From Pseudomonadota bacterium (GTDB lineage: Bacteria > Pseudomonadota > Alphaproteobacteria > Sphingomonadales > Sphingomonadaceae): a DNA stretch of 47,401 nucleotides. The first letter of the stretch is position 1; each line of letters begins with the position of its first letter. Below are positions 43,565 to 47,401 of this stretch, one piece after another. The position numbers were made by a program, and so were the translations under genes. The notes below the pieces were generated by a model. It was given only the letters and a program-made list of their open reading frames with translations, had not been told where the DNA came from and made no database searches. The stretch covers positions 1 through 47,401 of the forward strand of contig JAJZTH010000024.1 in assembly GCA_021849075.1 (NCBI GenBank). Reading direction: 5' to 3'.

Positions 43565-44932
43565 TCAATCTTTCTTCAGTATGTCGAGCGCCAGCACCGT
43601 CATCGCTTCACTGGCCGTGGCTATGACCTTGTCGGCCTGGGGCGCCCAGAAGGGGCTATGCAGCGAAGGCAGGCTGATCTGGCCGGCGTCGGCCGCCGCC
43701 ATCTTGTCCGCTGGTACGCCGCCGACCCAGAAGATGAAGCTGTTGATCGATTTATCCGCGCGATAGAAGCGGCCGAAATCCTCGCCGCCCATCACCGCCA
43801 GCGTCTTGACGACGCGGCCTTCGGGGAAGTGGCTCTTGAGCAGGCCGGCCATCTGCTCGGCAAATTCGGGCGGGTTATAGGTGGACGGCGTGAATTCATC
43901 CTTGACGCTGACCATCGGCATCCGGTCGTCTGGCACGCCCGCGGCGATCGCTTCGCCTTTCGCCACGCGCTCGATCCCCTTGATCAGCTTGGCGCGCGTC
44001 TCGTCCGAATAGCTGCGCACGGTCAGCAGCAGCTTCGCCTCGTCCGGGATGATGTTATGCTTGGCCCCGCCCTGAAAGCTGCCCACGGTTACGACGGCCG
44101 GGTCCTGCGGGTCCTGTTCCCGGCTGACCAGCGTCTGGAGCGTCGTCACGATCCGCGCGCCCAGCACGATCGGGTCTTTGGCCGTCTGAGGATAGGCGCC
44201 ATGGCCGCCCAGCCCCTTCACCACTATGTCGACGCTGTCGACATTGGCCAGTGCATAGCCGGGGGTGTAGCCCACGACGCCCGCCTCCAGATTGGCCGCG
44301 TCGTGGAAGGCGATGGCGTGGGTCGGGCGCGGGAAGCGGGTGTACAGCCCGTCCTCCAGCATGTCGCGTGCACCCTTGCCCACTTCTTCGGCGGGTTGAA
44401 GGATCATGACCAGCGTCCCCTTCCAGTCCTTCTTGCGCGCGGCCAGCAGCTTGGCCGTCTCGATGAAGGCGGTCATATGCGTGTCATGGCCACAGGCATG
44501 CATCACGCCCGTCTCCACGCCCTCGGGCGTCTTGGTGCGGACCTTTGAAGCAAATTCCAACCCCGTCTGCTCCACCACGGGCAGCCCGTCCATGTCGGCG
44601 CGGATCAGCAGCGTCGGCCCGGACCCGTTGGTCATCACCGCCACGACGCCAGTGCCGCCGACCTTCTCGGTCACATCGAACTTCAGCGCCTTCAGCCGCT
44701 TGGCCAGTTTCGACGCGGTGTTAGTCTCCTGCAATGACAGTTCGGGATTGGCGTGCAGGTCGCGGTAGAGCGTCATCAGCCCGTCCATATCCTTGGCCAC
44801 CACCGCGCCGATCTCACTCTGCGCCGGGATCGCTGTGGGCGGGGTAGGGACAGGCGTTTCTGGCGCAGTCTGGGCGCTGGCGATGGACGATAGGCTGACG
44901 GCGGCCATAACGGCCGTGAGCGCGTGGCGCAT
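43565..44932 (-). CDS. M20-family amidohydrolase (peptidase/aminoacylase-like)
   Basis: A secreted zinc amidohydrolase of 455 residues. A signal peptide (cleavage near ASA/Q) is followed by RADMDGLPV, MHACGHDTHM and QPAEEVGKGA, which hold the M20D metal ligands and catalytic Glu. GGHGAYP and GGEDF follow. Substrates in this family include N-acyl amino acids and hippurate. ATG 44932 is chosen for the signal; the upstream open frame overlaps the parDE promoter region. GGGAG lies about 10 bases before the start. Confidence 0.9.
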   Translation of the reverse strand: MRHALTAVMAAVSLSSIASAQTAPETPVPTPPTAIPAQSEIGAVVAKDMDGLMTLYRDLHANPELSLQETNTASKLAKRLKALKFDVTEKVGGTGVVAVMTNGSGPTLLIRADMDGLPVVEQTGLEFASKVRTKTPEGVETGVMHACGHDTHMTAFIETAKLLAARKKDWKGTLVMILQPAEEVGKGARDMLEDGLYTRFPRPTHAIAFHDAANLEAGVVGYTPGYALANVDSVDIVVKGLGGHGAYPQTAKDPIVLGARIVTTLQTLVSREQDPQDPAVVTVGSFQGGAKHNIIPDEAKLLLTVRSYSDETRAKLIKGIERVAKGEAIAAGVPDDRMPMVSVKDEFTPSTYNPPEFAEQMAGLLKSHFPEGRVVKTLAVMGGEDFGRFYRADKSINSFIFWVGGVPADKMAAADAGQISLPSLHSPFWAPQADKVIATASEAMTVLALDILKKD

Positions 44933-45055
44933 GTTGATGAATCTCCCTTGCTGATCCGAAGCATAAGGGGATTTTGGGGCCGGGGAAGGGGGATTGTCAC
45001 GGCTTTGATCGCTTGAATATTTGACAATCTTTGCCAAAAATGTTCCACTCTCCTC

Positions 45056-45301
45056 ATGGCGACGATGAACATTTCTTTGCCCGACCTCATGAAGCATTGG
45101 GTCGAAGATCAGGCGGAATCGGGCCGCTATAGCAACGCCAGCGATTATGTTCGCGATCTTATCCGTCGGGATCAGGAACGGCAGGAGAGCATCGCGCAGA
45201 TGCAGCATCTGGTCGATCAGGCGCGGGCCGGCGGCGTCATCGACGAAACGATGGCGGATATTCGCGCTAGGCTTTTGAAGCAGGCTGGTGTCGAGCATTG
45301 A
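45056..45301 (+). CDS. parD: ParD-like antitoxin
   Basis: An 81-residue ribbon-helix-helix antitoxin with ATMNISLPDLMKHWVEDQAESGRYSNASDYVRDLIRRD, which matches ParD closely. The flexible C-terminal part would bind the toxin. TTGACA at 45021-45026 is a good -35-like element, but no clear -10 or Shine-Dalgarno is visible. The mRNA leader would be very short. ATG 45065 is an alternative start. The toxin gene begins 1 base after its stop. Confidence 0.9.
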   Translation: MATMNISLPDLMKHWVEDQAESGRYSNASDYVRDLIRRDQERQESIAQMQHLVDQARAGGVIDETMADIRARLLKQAGVEH

Positions 45302-45302
45302 T

Positions 45303-45605
45303 ATGGCCCGCTATCGACTGACCCGCGCGGCGTCGGACGATATCGGCCATATCTTCTTGGAAGGACTGGCTCAGTTCGGCTTGGCGCAGGCGGATCGATA
45401 TCATGATGGCATGGCCGCCGCCTTTGATTTCCTCGCAGACCATCCGCATGCCGCCCGCCTGCGATTGGAAATCCGTCCGCCGGTTCGGGTGTACCCCTAT
45501 CGCTCGCACCTCATTATCTATGAAATTATGGAGGATGGCGAACTTGTTATCCTGCGTGTCCGTCACGGTCGCGAAGACTGGCTGGCACTGGACGACAAGC
45601 CCTGA
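45303..45605 (+). CDS. parE: ParE-like toxin (RelE/ParE superfamily)
   Basis: A 100-residue toxin; ParE proteins poison DNA gyrase. It begins MARYRLTRAASDDIGHI and continues with FDFLADHPHAARLRLEIRPPVRVYPYRSHLIIYEI and ILRVRHGREDWL, the typical ParE C-terminal motif. ATG 45303 overlaps almost directly with the parD stop. A complete, apparently intact pair located between an amidohydrolase gene and a convergent S10 peptidase gene. Confidence 0.93.
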   Translation: MARYRLTRAASDDIGHIFLEGLAQFGLAQADRYHDGMAAAFDFLADHPHAARLRLEIRPPVRVYPYRSHLIIYEIMEDGELVILRVRHGREDWLALDDKP

Positions 45606-45614
45606 TTTTAAGAC

Positions 45615-47123
45615 TTAGCGCGCCGTAATGAACGCCCGGATATCGGCGCTCAGCTTGCGCAGGTCGTCGGGGCGGACATACATCATATGGCCGGCGTCAT
45701 AATAATGATATTGGATGCGCGAGGCGTCGAAGCCCGTCCGGCTCATCGCATATTCCGCGCCGAAGAAGGGCGTCGCAAAATCATACCAGCCCTGGCCGAC
45801 AAAGACCTTCAGGCCGCTATTCTCGCGCAATGCCTTGCCCAGATAGGGCGCCACGCTGCCATAGACGTCGCTCGCCCGGCCGCTCTTGCCGTCCAGCTTC
45901 CAGTCCCATCCGCTGACTCCGCCGATCGTCACATAGGATCGATCGGTCTTGTAACCCAGGTCATCGCGGGCGTAGCTGTTCATCGCGGCCGTATAAGCGC
46001 CATCGATCGCATAGAAGCTGGGATCATTGTCCGGTTCCTCGCCCGCCGCGTCATAATCCTTGCCGGTATAGCGGGTGTCGAGCCGGCCGATGCTCATGCC
46101 CCGGTCGCGCAGCAATTCCTTGTAGAAACGGCCGGGAGAAATGCGCAGTTCGGCATGGTCCACAAAGGCTTCCGACAGGCCGGTCAGCCGCGCCAGTTCC
46201 GCACGCACGCTGGCGCGCTCCTCGGCGGGCAGCGCATTGCCCTTCAGCAGCGCGGCGGCATAGGGACCAATGGCGAAGGCGCGGGCCTGCTGCGCGGCTT
46301 CCGCCACGGTCGCGGGCGGATTGCCCATGCGCTTGTGATACCAGGCGGTCGTCGCCATCGACGGCAGGTTGATGATATAGGGCATTTCATTGCCCTGCAC
46401 CTCGGCGGTCGCGCCGAAATCGAGGATCGTCGAAATTAGGATGATGCCGTTCACCGCGACATCATTGTAACTGCCCTCCAGTTCGTTGATCAGCGCCACT
46501 GAACGGGTCGTGCCATAGCTTTCCCCGCCAATATATTTGGGTGATGACCAGCGGCCATTATCGTTCAGCCACAGGCGGATAAACTCGGCAATCGACTTGG
46601 CGTCGGCCGACACGCCCCAATAATCCTTGGGGTCCTTCTTGCCGATGGCGTGGGAAAATCCGGTGCCGACCGGATCGATGAAGACAAGGTCGGTGACATC
46701 CAGCAGCGATTCGGCATTGTCCACCACCGGATAGGGCGGCGCGCCGTCATCGCGCGCATCGGGCAGCACCACCCGCTTGGGGCCGAATGCGCCCATGTGC
46801 AGCCATAGCGATCCCGATCCCGGCCCGCCATTATAGAGGAAGGTGATCGGCCGCTGCTTGTCCCCGCCATCCTTGACATAGGATGTGGCATAGATCGCCG
46901 CGAGCGGTTTGCCATCCTTGTCCTTCAGATAGGTTTCGCCGGTGGTTGCCGTATAGCTGATCGCCTTGCCGCCAAACACGCTCTTATGTTTCGTGACAGA
47001 GACATTGGGGGCGGGAACGGGGCTTTCCGCCGCGTCGTCCTTCTTCTTGCCATCGTCCTGCGCCAGGGCTGCGGTGGTGGACAGGGCCAGCGCCAGAGCG
47101 GCGAGGCTGGTGATCAAACGCAT
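45615..47123 (-). CDS. S10-family serine carboxypeptidase-like secreted protein
   Basis: A 502-residue alpha/beta hydrolase. A signal peptide (cleavage near LAQ/D) is followed by FLYNGGPGSGS (oxyanion hole), DPVGTGFS, GGESYGT with nucleophile Ser202, GWYDFATP with Asp448 and DAGHMMY with His479. Catalytic residues are all in place. Likely a periplasmic or secreted peptidase that removes C-terminal residues, but substrate is unknown. It converges with parE, with 9 bases between the genes. Confidence 0.92.
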   Translation of the reverse strand: MRLITSLAALALALSTTAALAQDDGKKKDDAAESPVPAPNVSVTKHKSVFGGKAISYTATTGETYLKDKDGKPLAAIYATSYVKDGGDKQRPITFLYNGGPGSGSLWLHMGAFGPKRVVLPDARDDGAPPYPVVDNAESLLDVTDLVFIDPVGTGFSHAIGKKDPKDYWGVSADAKSIAEFIRLWLNDNGRWSSPKYIGGESYGTTRSVALINELEGSYNDVAVNGIILISTILDFGATAEVQGNEMPYIINLPSMATTAWYHKRMGNPPATVAEAAQQARAFAIGPYAAALLKGNALPAEERASVRAELARLTGLSEAFVDHAELRISPGRFYKELLRDRGMSIGRLDTRYTGKDYDAAGEEPDNDPSFYAIDGAYTAAMNSYARDDLGYKTDRSYVTIGGVSGWDWKLDGKSGRASDVYGSVAPYLGKALRENSGLKVFVGQGWYDFATPFFGAEYAMSRTGFDASRIQYHYYDAGHMMYVRPDDLRKLSADIRAFITAR

Positions 47124-47225
47124 GTCATTCCCCTTGTTTTACGACCGTCTGGCTAGCGGAGGGCCGCGCCGACGGGAAGGGGGATTGCATAGCAGGGACA
47201 GGTGGGGGAGGCGGAATGGCTGATT

Positions 47226-47278
47226 TGGGTGGTTTCCTGCCATTCCCCTCCCGCAGGCGGGAGGGGTAGCGAGACTTA
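47226..47278. repeat. Palindromic repeat, copy 2
   Basis: 53 bases matching 29779-29831 with three differences. It includes the same perfect 10-base stem with a changed 2-base loop. Unlike copy 1, the following sequence does not continue into the second hairpin; the match ends at 47278. Confidence 0.8.
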
Positions 47279-47401
47279 GCAGGCTGCGGAAAAAGGCGCC
47301 GCAGTGGTCACCGTCGATCTGCGTTCGAAGGAGGGGGACTGGTCTGTCGCTCGTTTCAGGGTGAAATTCGGAGATACCGACCACGTTGGCGCGGTCGTGG
47401 T
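47279..47401. mobile_element. Possible insertion-sequence end at the window edge
   Basis: Right after the repeat copy the sequence reads GCAGGCTGCGGAAAAAG, which resembles terminal sequences of some insertion sequences (GGCTGnnGAAAAA type, as I recall for the IS1182 group). No transposase is visible before the window ends, and no second end can be checked. Weak call. Confidence 0.25.

Overview
The window is a GC-rich piece of an alphaproteobacterial chromosome, most likely from a sphingomonad (Sphingobium, Sphingomonas or Novosphingobium-like). The reasons are the F1-only ATP synthase cluster (atpHAGD, without the Fo genes), a close match to the Sphingomonas PhoK-type alkaline phosphatase, TonB-receptor and TorF-type porin proteins, a CarD regulator, and short palindromic repeats of the kind common in sphingomonad genomes. 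Coding density is high, and I see no rRNA, tRNA, CRISPR array or prophage.

Layout. (1) 1-5034, minus strand: atpH-atpA-[LysE-type exporter]-atpG-atpD. atpD runs off the left edge, and the exporter gene is packed inside the operon. (2) 5235-12147: a membrane-anchored trypsin-like protease, a divergent Ada-type alkylation-repair protein, a secreted zinc metalloprotease-like TPR protein overlapped antisense by a DUF1289 gene, and a YfiR-YfiN-YfiB c-di-GMP signalling module. (3) 12151-16294: priA, a DUF2490 protein, fructose-6-phosphate aldolase and an ABM-fold protein. (4) 16295-21585: a 486-base non-coding stretch with three palindromes in front of a large TonB-dependent receptor, then CorA and a DEDDh exonuclease. 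(5) 21705-28644: a small secreted protein coupled to an atypical response regulator, a beta-carbonic anhydrase with a SulP transporter, a TorF porin, and a canonical response regulator/histidine kinase pair. (6) 28733-34566: EpsC-type serine acetyltransferase, a palindromic-repeat cluster, PhoK-like phosphatase, DsbD-like thiol reductase and TlyA. (7) 34655-43421: RND efflux pair, TspO, UbiK, YbjN, ProC, a short asparaginase-domain protein, a small membrane protein, CarD and ferredoxin FdxA. (8) 43565-47401: M20 amidohydrolase, ParDE toxin-antitoxin pair, S10 peptidase, and a second copy of the palindromic repeat that stops at what may be an insertion-sequence end.

Most genes are recognisable core or envelope functions. 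The items most worth a second look are: the exporter inside the ATP synthase operon; the response regulator that has lost key phosphorylation-pocket residues while keeping a DNA-binding segment almost identical to that of its neighbour; the palindrome array before the TonB receptor; the tandem AAT-N9-GCAA units before the Ada gene; the protease with an unrecognised C-terminal domain; and the carbonic anhydrase-SulP pair. No complete new defence or mobile system was evident. All functions are read from the translated sequence and family knowledge; no database search was run.
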